A DNA stretch of 64,000 bases from Anastrepha obliqua (GCF_027943255.1 NC_072896.1:8432001-8496000), one strand, 5' to 3'; numbered from the stretch's first letter, positions 33,500 through 46,257 are shown. Numbers and translations are program-made. Notes: a model not told the origin generated them from the sequence alone.

Positions 33500-36300
33500 A
33501 GCTTAGTAAAAAAATGTTTCAAACGTAAAGTGCATAATTTCGTTCCGTGGATGTACGATACTGAATTTCTCTAGAGGTTTCCAGCGGTAAAGATCTGTTA
33601 GGGAACGATCTTAGACAATGTACGTCTTTGCATATAGGCATCCACGAGCCTGTTATTCTGTGGCCATTCTGGCATTTTTGAGACCCCAAAATTTAACTGC
33701 CTTCACGAGTAATTCAGTTCGTTCTACTTTGCTCTCCTATTTCATTTCTGTGGCTCCTATCTCCTCCTTACTTAAGCACAAGCGCCTTCCAATTCTCAAT
33801 TTTGAATTTTTTCTTTTGTTTTTCCATTATAGCAAATTCGCAAAGTTGCTCACTTTAGTCTCAATCCAGCCCCCACGGGCCAACTAAAAACAGCCAAACT
33901 AATGCAACTGAACTGAACGAATTCATTCACTGTGCACATTGAGCACAAATTTCCAACGCTGTGCACTGAAGAGTAATCACCTTTGTAATGTCGCGTAATT
34001 TATGCAAATCGGCCAACTCCCCAGGCTAGGCAAGAGTGAACCACAGAACCCCTTCGAATTGCATTTAACGACAATTCAACGCTAAATTATGGAGCTCGCA
34101 ATCTGAAGACGTTGTGCTCGTTGAAGTGATGGATATTGGGGTGATAGGTAAGGTAAAAAAGGGGTGCAACAAACATACACACGCAACTATTGTGAATGCA
34201 ATAAATACAAAATATAATTTTCTCTATGTATGTGTGCGTGTGTAGAGCTGCACTTTGCACCATCGAATAACAGCGAGTTAGTAAAATTGATTGGCGCAAA
34301 AGTTGTGAGAGCTCCAATGCAACAACCGCGTCACCACTGGCGACATTACTGTCTGGGTCGTTGCACAGCAGACCCCGTTATTCACGAAACACCTACAAAT
34401 GAGCTACGATTTACAATTGTTTTGGAACGCACAATAGTGTTGTGCATAGCGCCTCCAAGTGCATGCAAGCAGAGTTTGGCAGAGGAGACTGAGTAAGCGC
34501 GGAAGCGAGAGATACACACATACATATATAAGTATGTGTGTGCGTGCATTGTTGAGTGTATAATGACCAAAGTCAAGTTGAAGTTTTCCAATGCGCGTAG
34601 GTTAATTTAGAATTTATTGGTGCTAAAATTGTACGCAGCACAGCTGGCGAATGCACAACGATGGTGCTAGCGAGTGAGTGAGTGGGTGGGCGAGTTGCGG
34701 GACCACTAAAACTGTCGACCCGCTTATGAGAAAAGTTTGCTGGAGAATTTATCGGTGTGAAAATTAATAGCAGGCACTGTGCCAAGCAGATTAGCGGATT
34801 AAAAGGTGGTGCTACTCAACAAATACGGGCTGGTGCGAGGGCAAATAATAAGAAGCAACGAAGTGTAAGAGTGACAGGAAAATGTGGAAAGGCAAGCGTG
34901 TTGGAATTTCTTATTTTTGGAAGCACTTTTTTATAGTTTTCTATAAGCAATACCTGGGTGAAAATATTTTAAAAAATCACGTAAATCTTCAGTGAAAAAT
35001 AAAATTTGAGAAAACATATAAAAACCTACTTTTTTAAATTCATTATGTTACAATTTTTGAAAATATAAAAAAAGTCATAAAATATTAACTTCACTATGAA
35101 CTACATTACGAGTTTTTATAGTAAAATAAAACGAAAAAAAATAATCAAGCCTTACATATTGCAGTAAAAAAGATTTTCTGCGTATTTATTTTATTAGGCC
35201 ATAAAAATCCGAAAATTAACCTAATTTTTCTTCACTTCGTTTTCTACAACTCCTACATAATTTTTTTGGCATCATTTTCCACAACTCCTACATAATTTTA
35301 TGGCCAACAAATCTTATACAATTCATGTGACATCAAGCGTTGTCTGCCAAAGTTGCTCAAAATGAAATATGGATGTAGTAGCCATAATAATTTGTTATTT
35401 GCTTTATTTAGTAATTTTATTTTGTGTATACGAGTATTTGTGCGTTCTTTATTATAATAATAATAATAATGTGAAATATTCCATACAGCAAATCATACAG
35501 TTCGCGGGAAAACTATAGCAACTCCACATTTCGGCAAGTTTTGACTATTTTTTTATTTCATTTTTTTTATTTCATTTTTTCATTTTTCTTTATTTCATTT
35601 TCTTAATTTCATTTATTCAATATGGAAATGCAATTCATTCACAATAAAACAAAACCCATATGAATGCCAATTACAGATCGCAAACATTTAACAAATTTTA
35701 GATAAAATTTCATACAATAGGAATCTCTGAATTTCTAAAACAAAATTCTAAAAAAAATTATACAAAATCTGCGATCATTTTTAGCAGCTTCGAATTTGAA
35801 TTTTATTATACTAAATAAATAGGCTAAAAAAATAGGCTACTAAAAACAGGGCACACAGTACAAAGCCAGATTGGGGCAGGAAACATAGCATATTTTGCTC
35901 TAACCAAACTATTAAAATCTAAACATCTAACGAGAGATTGCAAACCACGTCTATACAAGCCAATAATACGGCCAGGATGAATCCCTTCTAACAACCACCA
36001 ACAAAACCAAGTTGATTCGGGCTTATAAGACTAGGCACAACAAAAATCAGCTTTGTCTTAATAGCATTTTAAAATTTGTATCAAAGTTGTTGTCAATTTC
36101 CTAACAAGTCTATAATTTGTGGCCTCATTCTTATTCCCACTTTTAAAGGATATTCTGGATCAAAAATGTGCTAGTCTGTCTAGCAGGCAGTGAAAAGCTA
36201 TAGATCAATACAAGTTGCAATGGTGAAGCCTACAAAATGCATCTTTTACTAGGAACTTTTAAACTGAACTTACTTTTCATGCACAAGACTCCAAAGCAAG
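33500..36300. other. No gene seen
   Basis: No recognised gene. It contains ATA and TTTATTTCATTTT simple repeats (35450-35472, 35545-35620). Open frames at 33618-33887 and 34087-34785 lack domains. Confidence 0.5.
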
Positions 36301-36309
36301 ACGTAACAC

Positions 36310-37160
36310 GTGGTAAATATTAGCTTGGTTTTAGCATTTAATCACATCAGTCCACCGCAGGCACATTTCACTACGGAACAGAATCATTGGGTCTACGAGT
36401 GGTATAAGGCTTTTGCAGAGGGCCGAGAAGTCGTGGACGATGTGCCCCGATCTGGTCGCCCATCAACGTCTTCAACGGATGTAAACGTCGACAAAGTCAA
36501 GGAAATGGTGCTCGAAGACCATCATTTAAGTTTGAAAGAGGTAGCTCGTGATCTAAGCGTGTCGCACGAATCAATTCGCTACATTTTACACCATAAATTG
36601 GGCATGAGACGCCGTTCCAAGCGAGTTGAATTTCTTTCAAAAAATTCATGATTATCATAATGTTGTGCACTCAGAATTCATTCCAAATGGTTCTACAGTA
36701 AATAAAGAATATTATTTGGAAGTTATGCGACGTTTTCTCAAACATAGGAGACGGTCCAATTTGTGGAAAGAAAACTCATGGATCTTGCACCATGATAACG
36801 CACCGTCTCACAAGGCTCATACTGTGAACACTTTGAAAAAACTTGACAAATATCATCGAACAACTACCGTATCCACCGGATTGAGCGCCTGTGACTTTTT
36901 CTTTTTCCCAAAACTTCAACTGCCACTCCGTGAACGCCGTTTTGAGTCGATAGAGGCCATTAAGAAGAATTCGCTGAAGGAGCTGAAGAACATCTCTTCT
37001 AACGCATTTAAAAGGTGCTTTGATGACTGTACTAATCGTTGGCATATGTGTATTACTTCGAATGGAGCCTATTTTGAAGGCGATAAAATAAATTTTGATA
37101 ACTAAACACTTATTTTGTGTTTTATTGAACAATTCCCGGTACTTTTTTGACAGAATTTAT
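36310..37160 (+). pseudogene. mariner transposase with the first catalytic region deleted
   Basis: Two open frames of one gene. The first (36310-36651) carries the DNA-binding half: HWVYEWYKAFAEGREVVDD, GRPSTSSTDVNVDKVKEMV, the second helix-turn-helix LSLKEVARDLSVSHESIRYI and LGMRRRSKRVEF. The second (36626-37105) resumes at VVHSEFIPNGSTVNKEYYLEVMRR, WILHHDNAPSH with the second catalytic Asp, a damaged SACDFFFFPKLQLPLRERRF with the third, and RWHMCITSNGAYFEG at the end. About 100 residues between them, including the first Asp, are deleted near 36645-36660. The spacing between the last two acids is shortened. The 3' side has TTCCCGGTACTTTTTTGACA (37133-37152), likely its terminal repeat. Not functional. 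Confidence 0.8.
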
Positions 37161-37164
37161 AGTA

Positions 37165-38390
37165 AAATGTTTTTTTAAATAAATAATTTTCAGTGCTTTC
37201 TTTAAAAACTGGAACAAAAATAAAACACAGGCAACTACTCTGCTCACGAAAATTTGTACAAATCTCATTAAGTCGTCAAGCAAATCAAATAAAGTTAAAT
37301 TCGGTGCACAAGCATTTTCAAATTACCGCCAGAGGAGTTAAAAAATTATGCAGCACAAAAGCGCATGCGCAGCAGTAAAATTAGCAGGCGTTGGCAAAAT
37401 TAGTTGGCTAACTCAATTTTAGCAACATGTCATACACGTCCACTGGCACGCCCACTCAAAGTCACGGAGCACATTCACAATTGAGTATTGCCTTACGTGC
37501 AGAATAAATAGTTGCGCAAGAAACTGGAAATAAAAACAAAAAGTGGAAAAAGGACAGAGAGCGCAGCTACAGCTTAACTAATTTGCCAAATTTTATGCTG
37601 CTATTTTTATTTTTTACTTCTGTTTTGTTCTCACGCCCAGTTGCATTTTTACGATTTTCCCCGCTCATTTTCAGTGTACGAGTATGTGGTATTTTTCTTT
37701 CCGCTCACGTCATGTACGTTTTTGTTTTTTGTTTTTTTTTTTGAATTTGTTTTCTCGTTTATTATACGACACGCCGCACTGTAGTGTTGCATTGTGTCCG
37801 CATATATAGCGCGCATTTAGGCGCCACAGCATTTGTGTAATGTTGGCAAGCAATCGGGACTGTGAGCTGTAAGTCGGCATTGCTAGTCTCATTGCTTATG
37901 CAAAGCGTCAACTCGACAAAAGTTGAAATAAATTTTTATTTCATAGACTTGCTACAGACGCAGTGCAGTGGAGCGAAGCGAAGGGTGTGGAGGGAAGAGG
38001 CTACTTTGGTTACTCTTTTGCTATCTGTTTTGGTTTTTTTTGCTTTTGGAAAACTTATAATGCGATTTTATTTCGACAATGAACTTGAGCTCAATTTGTG
38101 TGGAATGTGGCTATGCTTTTTGAGTGGCGTCTGGGCAATTGTTTTCTTTTCTTTTTTTTTAATAAAGCTGGACCAAAAAAAAGTATAAAAAATTTAGAAG
38201 TATCTTGGAACACGAAATACTTATAAGTGAATTACTCAACTAAGTATGACACGAGAAATTTGTAAGCAAGTTTTGGCAATTTATTTGTTTCCTATTGAAT
38301 GTAAGTAATTTTTCTATGAAAATATAGAGCACTGGGCGTAACTGAGTGCAACTAAGTACAGATTTGTATAGATAAAATTTTTGTATCCAG
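37165..38390. other. No gene seen
   Basis: No recognised gene. The plus-strand frame at 37862-38188 contains a hydrophobic stretch (LVTLLLSVLVFFAFGKL) but no domain or start context I would trust. Confidence 0.45.
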
Positions 38391-38394
38391 TGAC

Positions 38395-38575
38395 AATCCA
38401 GACAAGACAGCTGCGCAGTATTCTACCTTTTTTAGCGCTTCTCCAGCGAAGTTACCGGATTGACCCGTATTGATATCCGGTCAAGTACTGTCACTTCAGT
38501 AGCATTCCTCATATATATAATATATATGGGGAATGTTTATGCTGCTACAACAACAACAACAACAGAATCGACCTG
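38395..38575 (+). repeat. Interspersed repeat with hairpin and CAA tail, copy 1
   Basis: It contains GAAGTTACCGGATTGACCCG, GATATCCGG, TGTCACTTCAGTAGCATTCC, then an AT-rich hairpin (CATTCCTCATATATAT paired with ATATATGGGGAATG, 38504-38535), GTTTATGCTGCTA and a CAACAA tail (38547-38565). A diverged copy is at 42195-42335. A 3' hairpin followed by a short-unit tail suggests a LINE or SINE 3' terminus; no coding sequence is seen on this strand. Confidence 0.6.
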
Positions 38576-38728
38576 TTGAAAGAACGCATGGTGTTGACGA
38601 AATCCAAACTGGTGTGTGGGAATTATTTTCCCTTGTACAATAATCGGCTTGAGTCCTTTTAAGAAAAGTGTTTCTAAAGCTTTTGATAACGCAGGTTGTA
38701 GATTGATTGGCCGAAAGGATGAAACCAT
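38560..38728 (-). pseudogene. Reverse transcriptase fragment of a non-LTR element
   Basis: The minus strand reads VSSFRPINLQPALSKALETL, FLKGLKPIIVQGKII then PTHQFGFRQHHAFFQQVDSV. This is the motif 1-2 region of jockey-like reverse transcriptases (YRPISLLPVLSKLFEKL and HQFGFRxxHS). It ends where it meets the CAA tail of the adjoining repeat, so only about 55 residues survive. No active-site box present. Confidence 0.72.
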
Positions 38729-38734
38729 ATCTGG

Positions 38735-40855
38735 ACGTTTACCTGGCTTTGATATGAAGATAATTTGGGCTACTTTCTATAGCACAGGAAAATACACAGT
38801 TTTTGAAATTGCATTGAAATTTTCTTTGTTAGTTTTTGTTTCTTAATATAATTCTTTCTTTAGCCAAAGTCATTTAATCAGCGTCAAAAGTTAAAAAAAA
38901 TAGATACAAAATTTATGTACATCAAAATTTCAAACTTTTAATCAAATTTTTTTTTTATTTCGAGTAAGCGGTTTTATGGCCTATTGATATTATATAGTTT
39001 TGAAAGTTTTTTTTTGCGTCGTTCTTATACATTTTCTCCATTTAACGAATGGCCTATATTTTTTCATCACCCAATACCATCACAAAAAAAATTGTCAAAA
39101 ATCTACGTAATTTTTAATTACTTCAGGCTTGCTTTCCGTTATATAGAAATACATTTTTCCATACATCTGTGTACTTAAATTTTTTCTGAAAACTCTGATT
39201 AAAAAGTTTGAGGGTTTGATGAAGTTTAAAAGAATTTTTTTTTTAGGTCGCACAAAGTTCAAACCTTGAATTTATATAGTTTTTGCATGGAAATGAACTA
39301 TATTAAAAAAGAAAAAAATATTAAAATTAAATAAAAAATAAATAAATTGTTGAATTTTGTCAATAGGTTCTTTGCTGATAGAAGAACTTAAGGCAATTTT
39401 TGTTTCAGTCTTTTCTGCAGCTACTTAACATTTCTTAGCATTTCTACTAAAAAAATATTGAAAGTTTTGTAAAATATCAAAATCCTTTTCATGCAGTTAT
39501 GTAATTCTTTCTCACTCTACTTTTGAAATTTTCTTCAAATATATAAATAAATAAAATAAAAATATTTAAATACTTACAGAAAACTAAAAAAATCAGAAAA
39601 ATCAAACCAAGAAATTTCTAAAAAATACAATTCCATTAAATTAAAATTTTTATCCTCGACAAACTTAAAGCTGATCACGGTCAGTGCTCATCAACTTTTC
39701 CGCTCCGCATAGCATCATCTTTCTGCTCTCTTCCACTCAGCTGATTGACATTGGCACTCAAACTAAGCTAACGCATTTAAATAAATTCAATACAGTAATA
39801 AAACTTTTAAATTAAATACAAGCGGATACTTACATCTTCTACTACCAACAACAACTGTTCGTTTTCTTTTCTAACTCTGCTGCATTTCACTACTCTCTTT
39901 ACACTCGTTTCCTCCACCAACCTTTTCCTGTTGAGTGCTTTTCACAGCTAATGCAAACATGGCAAGTTTTTAATAAAGTTTTAAAACAAAACTTCCACAA
40001 AAGTTGACAAAAAGCGCAAGAAAATACGAAAATGGCAGAAATAGAAATACAAAAAAAGCACAAAAGGAAGGCAAATGCAAAGCAGGGAGTAACAAAAAGA
40101 ACGGGATTTTTATTTGCAATGCCGCCAACACTTTTTCTAATGAGTGGTTTCAACAAATGCGCGCCGCCAAGTGGAGCAAAGTAAGGTAAAGTTGAGTTGA
40201 GCTGAGTGAAGCGCGAAAAAGCGTGCCTCACTTCCTTCAACACATTGCCACATACACAGAACTATGAAACGTAGTGAAAACTCAGCAAAATGTAAAAGTG
40301 CTCAAAGTCAAGTCTGCCATTCATGCAATTTTTTCCCACTTTTATTTGCAATTTTTTCACTTGCTTACTCGGCTACTTGTTTCTACCCTTTTTTCTGCCA
40401 TTTTCTCTATTCTATTTAAATGTTGATTTAAGCAAAAGTTTGGCCAGCACGTGTAGTGTGTTGGGGCACCGGTAGGACGGAGTGTGTATGTGTGAGTTGC
40501 ATTTTACATATTTATACTTCCAGTTTTCGCACACCGAGGTAGTAACTTAGTGAAGTTAGAAAAGTTGTAAGGGGATTTTGATTCATTTTACGTGTCTTTG
40601 AACTTAAATAGGCGACACATTTTCTATCTGGAGAATTTTTGCATTTCACAATTGTACCACGTAGGGGGAAGCAATTTTTTGATGAGAGGAGAGTGCCGTG
40701 TGATGAAGACAAGTAGTTGACAGCATTGAGTGACATTAAATCTAGAGGATGGAAGGATAGTGGGTGTGAGGTAAAAATGCCTAGAAGGCGAGGAAGGGAT
40801 TTTGGATTTTTATGATTAACTATTTGCCCGTGATTTCTCAATTCAACTAAAATGT
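38735..40855. other. No gene seen
   Basis: AT-rich DNA. The minus-strand frame at 40512-40841 (109 residues) has no domain I recognise. No other supported feature. Confidence 0.45.
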
Positions 40856-40859
40856 TTAG

Positions 40860-41690
40860 TTGTGATTTAAAATCATGCTAAACGATCTAATTTATTTAAA
40901 CGATCTAAAAAATAATATCTCACAATCAAATCATATCAGTTTATATAAAATTCCAGCAAATAACAAAAAAAAAAACAAATTGTAATAAAAATAATTCCAT
41001 AAAATAGCGCGAAATCACATCAACTGGGACTTTACCATCATATGATATCAGATATCAATATATTATATAAAATCACATCATTTGATTATAATTTCCATTA
41101 AATGACATTTCAAGACGTGTATGTCCAAAAATCACATCAGCTTATTTCAAATTCCATCCAATGGCATCGCATAACAGTCTATAAGAGCTCATCTAGATCA
41201 TATGAACCCTTCAAATTGTGTGATATGCCATCACATCAATTGATCTATGAACCCGTCCAGTAATATCACACATCATCGCATAACATAATAAAACCAGAAA
41301 AGTCATTTAAATGCTTATGAAAAGAATTTTCGTGACATGCCATAAAACCACCTAGTTGATCAATCTAAAATTCCATCGTATTTCATAAAACGATCGCACA
41401 TCTCAACAAAAATATTATATCACACAATCCCTTGACATTACGCCACATCACACCGTATAATATCACACAACGAAATCGCATGACACCAGTCAAATCACAT
41501 TGTAAAATATCACATCACGTAATCGCATGGAATTAGTCGCATTACATTGTAAACCGTATCATATTATCATAAGTTTTAACATGACAACGACACAACACAC
41601 CGCAGAGTGATCTTTGATCATCGTATCACATCACGTCCTAGCATCACATCACGTCTTAGCTCGACAAAATAAGTATTACTAAATATTACA
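40860..41690. repeat. ACATC-rich degenerate satellite, block A
   Basis: Built from diverged copies of a unit like AAATCACATCAATTGATC, TAAAATTCCATCAAATGACA, TCGCATGACAT, roughly 50 bp long. Words such as ATCACATCA, ATTCCATC and TCGCATGACA recur throughout. It corresponds to block B at 43925-45120. The blocks are too diverged to give a fixed period by eye. No coding potential. Confidence 0.7.
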
Positions 41691-42194
41691 GTAGTCGACG
41701 AGTTTATTGGATAAAACCAAAGCAGGGCTCAATGCTAAAAAGAAATTCTTTCAATCTATATACATTTTACTAAGAGGAGCTGAATATTTTGATCCTTTAG
41801 AAGACATTACTTAATATAATTTCGTGTTTGCTGGACCAACAGCAATAAAGTCTAACCAAGTGGTTGTGATTTTCAGACTTTGAGGTCTATCATATACTTC
41901 TAGTAGGACCACTGAGAGTATAATATAGAGCTCTTACTATGTAAACATATAAAGAAACAGAGCTCATTTAAAAGTCCGGATGATTTTATTGTAGTTAAGA
42001 GTGTGGGTATGGAGGTTTTGTATAGCAACCGCTTTGCACTATGCGACGCTGGTATATTTTCCGAAATTTTCTATGACATTTCTTCAACTCACCAACTCGC
42101 GTCCAAAATCTTATGCCGTTCATTAATTGTTCTTCAGTTATTGGTATAGATCTTTTCTTTCAATAGATTACAATTCCAACGGCGTCAAATCCTA

Positions 42195-42335
42195 GCCATG
42201 ATCCTGGTAGCCAATTCACCCATTCTAGTGCTACTTGGAGAGACTCGTATTCATATCCGGCAAAGGATTATCACTTCAGTAGCATTCACAAAAATGCACG
42301 AGGAATATTTTACGCTTTAAACAACAACAGTCACT
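42195..42335 (+). repeat. Interspersed repeat with CAA tail, copy 2 (diverged)
   Basis: Matches 38395-38575 in GTATTCATATCCGGCAAAGG, TATCACTTCAGTAGCATTC and a short AACAACAAC end. The hairpin is degraded here. Confidence 0.5.
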
Positions 42336-42339
42336 TTTT

Positions 42340-43920
42340 CGGGCTACCTCCACATGAACTCTCATCATTTTGGTAATGGATTTTCAGTGCTTTATAATAT
42401 TCTTTTTACGTGACAGCTGTCCAACAGAGTGCCAATTAATCTAAAATATGTGGTCATAATTGGATGTGCAATACTTAACTTAGGCATGAGATTCTTAACT
42501 TTTTTGAAGTGCCGTGGGGGTCTCTGCACCAGTCTAACTCCATTCAGTTATTTAGGTTCTAAAGAATTCAGCATAACTACACACATTTGTGCTGATGACA
42601 TCTTGCAAAAAGTCAAAAAGTACATATATCAGAAACTTCATTTAACTTTTTAAATCTTGCTCACTATGAACAGATGTAGGGTTCATTGTGCTACCTTCCT
42701 GGTCTGTCAAATTGATGAATTGTAGCCCAGCCTCAGTATTGCATAGAAAATCTATTCATTATTTGCCTTTCAACCAACTTAATTAAATTACTTTAAGGCA
42801 ATATTTTTTATGTGGCATCTGGGTTTCGACTGTTGCATTCTCCGCCGTATTTAGTATAGTCTGCACTTTAATATTGCTGTCTTTATTTTTTCATGCTTCC
42901 ATTTGACGGCAAACAGTTTGTCATTAATACGATTTCCCTCAACTCAGCTGCTCTGGATAATATTCCTTTGCTTTCCAGCGATCCGAGGAGGATGTGGCGT
43001 CACGAGTCATTCTGGTTGTAGTGGCTTTTCAACACGTCGCAATGCGTCACATCACACACACAGGTGGTAGACGCACAAAAAGGCTAACCCACATGCAAGG
43101 ACAAAGTGACATACAGACATGAAATAAAGGACAAATGTGACTTCATGGGTATATATGGATGTAGGTAAATATGAATGACTGTATGTACAAGTATGTATGT
43201 ATGCATGTATGTTTGTATGTACTGCAAATGTTGACAGCCTAGCCGAAAAAGGAATACCCTTCACCCAATATGGTGGACGTTCTCTGTTGTGACTCCAGGA
43301 TTTGTATGGCTTTTCTAGAATATTTAGAATTTTTTTTTTAATGTTATAACCTTATAAAGAAATTTAAGTGAATTGCATTTGCGTTCACTAAAATGAAATT
43401 CTCAACATGTTTATAAGATTTTTATTACAATAGATCCCTATGGATAAAAAATGTTGGCCAGAGAACTGCACGTCGGGTCTGCGAATTTATAATATTTATT
43501 TATTTTATTTATTTATTTATTACATATAAATCCACTATTTAATTGTTTTATTAATTTTGGGTCGCTTTGAAATGTATCGGAATTTTCTGATCAAGTGTTT
43601 TTTCTGCCAAACGCCCATTTTTTAATAAAATAAATGTTGAGGCAAATATAGTAAGTATGAATTATTGTATTGGAGTCCTTTTTGCATTTATTAAAGTTTA
43701 TTCTTCTACTTCTTTACTGGCGCAGTAACTGCTAGATGTATTTGGATGTGTTCAGCAAACCACATCAAACACTTCTTTCTCTTACTAATCGGCACCAATT
43801 AGAAACCCCAAGTAAAGTCTAACCATTCTCTGCTTGATTTTTCTAAAGCAATTTCTAAAATCACAATCTTTATCTTATCATACCCTTCGCCTTATCTCTT
43901 ATGACATGACCTCTCATCAA
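42340..43920. other. No gene seen
   Basis: No recognised gene. Tetranucleotide ATGT-type repeats occur at 43180-43220 and TTTA-type at 43496-43522. Confidence 0.5.
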
Positions 43921-43924
43921 TTTA

Positions 43925-45120
43925 ACAGCTAATACATGAACTGAATAGGAATCCCATGTTCGCATATTTCTAGCAATAATATCAATTGATCTAAAATGTT
44001 ATAAGGTAACATCACATAATCTAAAACTCGATTGGTCTAAAATTGCTTCAAATTACCTTACATGACGTCACATAAAACCAAATCAAATGACACAAATTTT
44101 TGTCCAATGTGAAATGTCCAAATTTCATCAATTGATCTAAAATCCCGTCAAATCACATCGCATGACATGAAATAAAGTCGGAACCGTTAATTTAACATCA
44201 ATTCAATTCATTTAAAATCGAATCAGTTAACATCGTGAGATCTCAAATTGCATCATATGACATCGCTTGAATTGACAAGAAATCACATCGATTGATCTAA
44301 AAATGCATGAAATTATATCGACATGATGGATAAGTTCGTGCGGTTTTACAACAGATGGCGTAACTTGATTATTATTCCATCGATCCACATTTCCAAACAT
44401 TCATTGGAGAGCTACTGTCGTAAGGCACAAACGTCAGTATAAGTTTTTTATTTGAAGCGTAAACAACAATATTTTTACCACACTTGAAAATGTCGAATTT
44501 CGTGCCAAATAATGTGTTTTTGCGGGGAATTTTTTAATATGAAGAAAAAAGCAGCCGAAAGTCATCGTATCTTGGTGGAAGTTTATGGTGAGCATGCTCT
44601 AGCTGAGCGAACGTGCCAGAAGTGGTTTGCACGCTTTAAAAGTGGTGATTTTGGCCGCGCCGCCAAAGTTCATGGATACCGAATTGGAGGAATTGCTCGA
44701 TCAAGATCCGGCTCAAACGCAAGAAGAGGTTGCAAAAACTTTGGGAGTTGATCAATCAACCATTTCCAAACGTTTAAAAGCCATGGGAATGATCCGAAAT
44801 TCAAATTTCGAAAAAAACCGCACGAACTTATTCATAGACCGATTATAACTCCACATCACATCACATGACATGACATGCTATCGACTGAAATCTCATAAAT
44901 TGATATGGAAACCCATTAAAAGATGTCACATGAATCCACATCAACTGACATAAAATTATATATATTAAGCGGCAGAGTACAAAATTACATAAATTGACAT
45001 AAAATCCCATCAAATCACATCGCATGATATGAGATCAATTGATAGAACTTCAGCAAATCACGTCGCATGACATGATATAAAATCACATCATTTGAGCTAA
45101 AATTCCATCAATTGACATCG
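43925..45120. repeat. ACATC-rich degenerate satellite, block B, with a mariner insert
   Basis: Same unit as block A: ATCAATTGATCTAAAATCCC, GTCAAATCACATCGCATGAC and variants recur from about 43980 to 45115. The array is interrupted at 44318-44843 by a deleted mariner, and its words resume directly on the far side (ACATCACATCACATGACATG). Confidence 0.72.
44318..44843 (+). mobile_element. Internally deleted mariner (526 bp), same family as 26777-28061
   Basis: The left end contains GATAAGTTCGTGCGGTTTTA and the right end the reverse complement of TATGAATAAGTTCGTGCGG, matching the ends of the intact element. TA lies at 44316-44317 and 44844-44845. The transposase start (ATGTCGAATTTCGTGCC) is followed by a small deletion that changes ILLHYFNM to an early stop, another deletion near 44655 after SGDFG, and a join near 44797 after GMIR straight into the 3' non-coding end. 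All three catalytic residues are therefore lost. If the ends still bind, it could be moved by an intact relative, as MITEs are. Confidence 0.85.
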
Positions 45121-45124
45121 AGAG

Positions 45125-46080
45125 ACGTAAAAGGGGGCAGTGCAGTACATTAAATGCTTTATGGAGCATTTATGTCCATTTATTCGATATGACCAGCGAA
45201 GCTGCTGGTTTTTTTTCTCTACACTAAGTCTATGTTGTTGTTGAGCCGTCACAATTTATCATTCCACCTTCATGGTTCAACATGCAAAGGTCCACAAATA
45301 TTTAGTAGAATGTTTCTCTCCAATACTCCAAGGGCCGCCTCGTTGGCTATTTGTATTTCTCAAGTTTCTGCACCAAGTCATAAGATGAGCAGGATGAGAA
45401 ACTTATAAAATCAGGTGTTTGTTTGTCGATAGCGCTTTCCAAGAAATACGGCTATATATGTTTTTTATATAGTAATCAGTTGTTTTAAAGCTTCTCAATT
45501 CACGTTTAAATTCTAAAAACCCGCACATAAAACAAGTAATTTCACAACAAAACCTATTCTGGGTATAAAAACACATCCAACGATTTCTGCTCACCGAGCC
45601 GCAAACTAAAGTTTCTGCAACAAACTGCTATCTAACGGTGGTTTGCAAAAAGTGTGAAAATGAAATATTTTCACGTTTTGTGCCGCGACTTTTGTATGTG
45701 CAAAATACAATTAACGAGTTTTCTAATATATTACGCGGCAGTTGGTTATGTTTGAGCTGCACATACGAACGAGCGCGCGAGTGTTGATACCAATGAATGG
45801 AATGGATGAGTCAGGCAACGATAGCGATGATTGTTGTTGTTGGAGGTGTGACAAGGACTTTTGAGGGAAAAGTGCACTTCTACATACGTTTACCTGAGCA
45901 TTTTGCGGTTGCGGCTGATGAAGTTTTAGACAGTTGAGCTTAAAGCCTTAAGGTGTGTGTCAAGCATTAAACTTTTTGTGTTTTTTGCTCGTTATGCGCA
46001 CCACATGTGCTATGAAAATTCTTAAATTTTTATGCATCTCTTTACACTTTTGTCTTTAAATGAAGCTGCTTTTATTTCAG
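45125..46080. other. No gene seen; sequence downstream of the CH-domain exon
   Basis: No coding feature recognised. It directly follows the splice donor of the navigator exon on the minus strand and should be the start of the next intron. Confidence 0.45.
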
Positions 46081-46086
46081 GCTTAC

Positions 46087-46257
46087 CATTTGCTGCTGAT
46101 TTTTCGGCTTTTTCACCAAATCGGGCACTTTAAAGGATGTCACCGCTTCAATGACGTCAGCCAGTAGTAGACCATCGCGACAATCCGCTGACAGATCGGT
46201 AACTTTCTTTTTGGATTTGGCACGTTCGAGATAGTAGTTGGCCCAATCGGTGTATAT
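46087..46257 (-). CDS. sick: Navigator-family (sickie/NAV2-like) exon, first half of calponin-homology domain
   Basis: A 171 bp internal exon, 57 codons, phase 0 at both ends. On the minus strand it is preceded by CTTTTCTCCATTTTAG and followed by GTAAGC, good acceptor and donor sites. The product begins IYTDWANYYLERAKSKKKV and includes LSADCRDGLLLADVIEAV and VPDLVKKPKNQQQM. TDWAN at the start and DGxLLAxVI are marks of the CH domain of neuron navigators (vertebrate NAV2 and NAV3, fly sickie), proteins linked to the cytoskeleton in growing axons; fly sickie also affects actin dynamics and immune signalling. The second half of the domain (a CLNFL-like helix and the FFSLSRYK end) must be in a further exon, which I could not find down to position 1. 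Codon use and lack of stops contrast with the decayed DNA around it. The CH assignment is firm; the gene symbol rests on remembered similarity. Confidence 0.82.

Noticed and set aside
37862..38188. 108-codon plus-strand frame with two hydrophobic stretches
   Set aside because: T-rich DNA readily yields hydrophobic codons; no start context, homologue or conserved motif is apparent.
40512..40841. 109-codon minus-strand frame
   Set aside because: No recognisable domain, no transposon context and no splice support.
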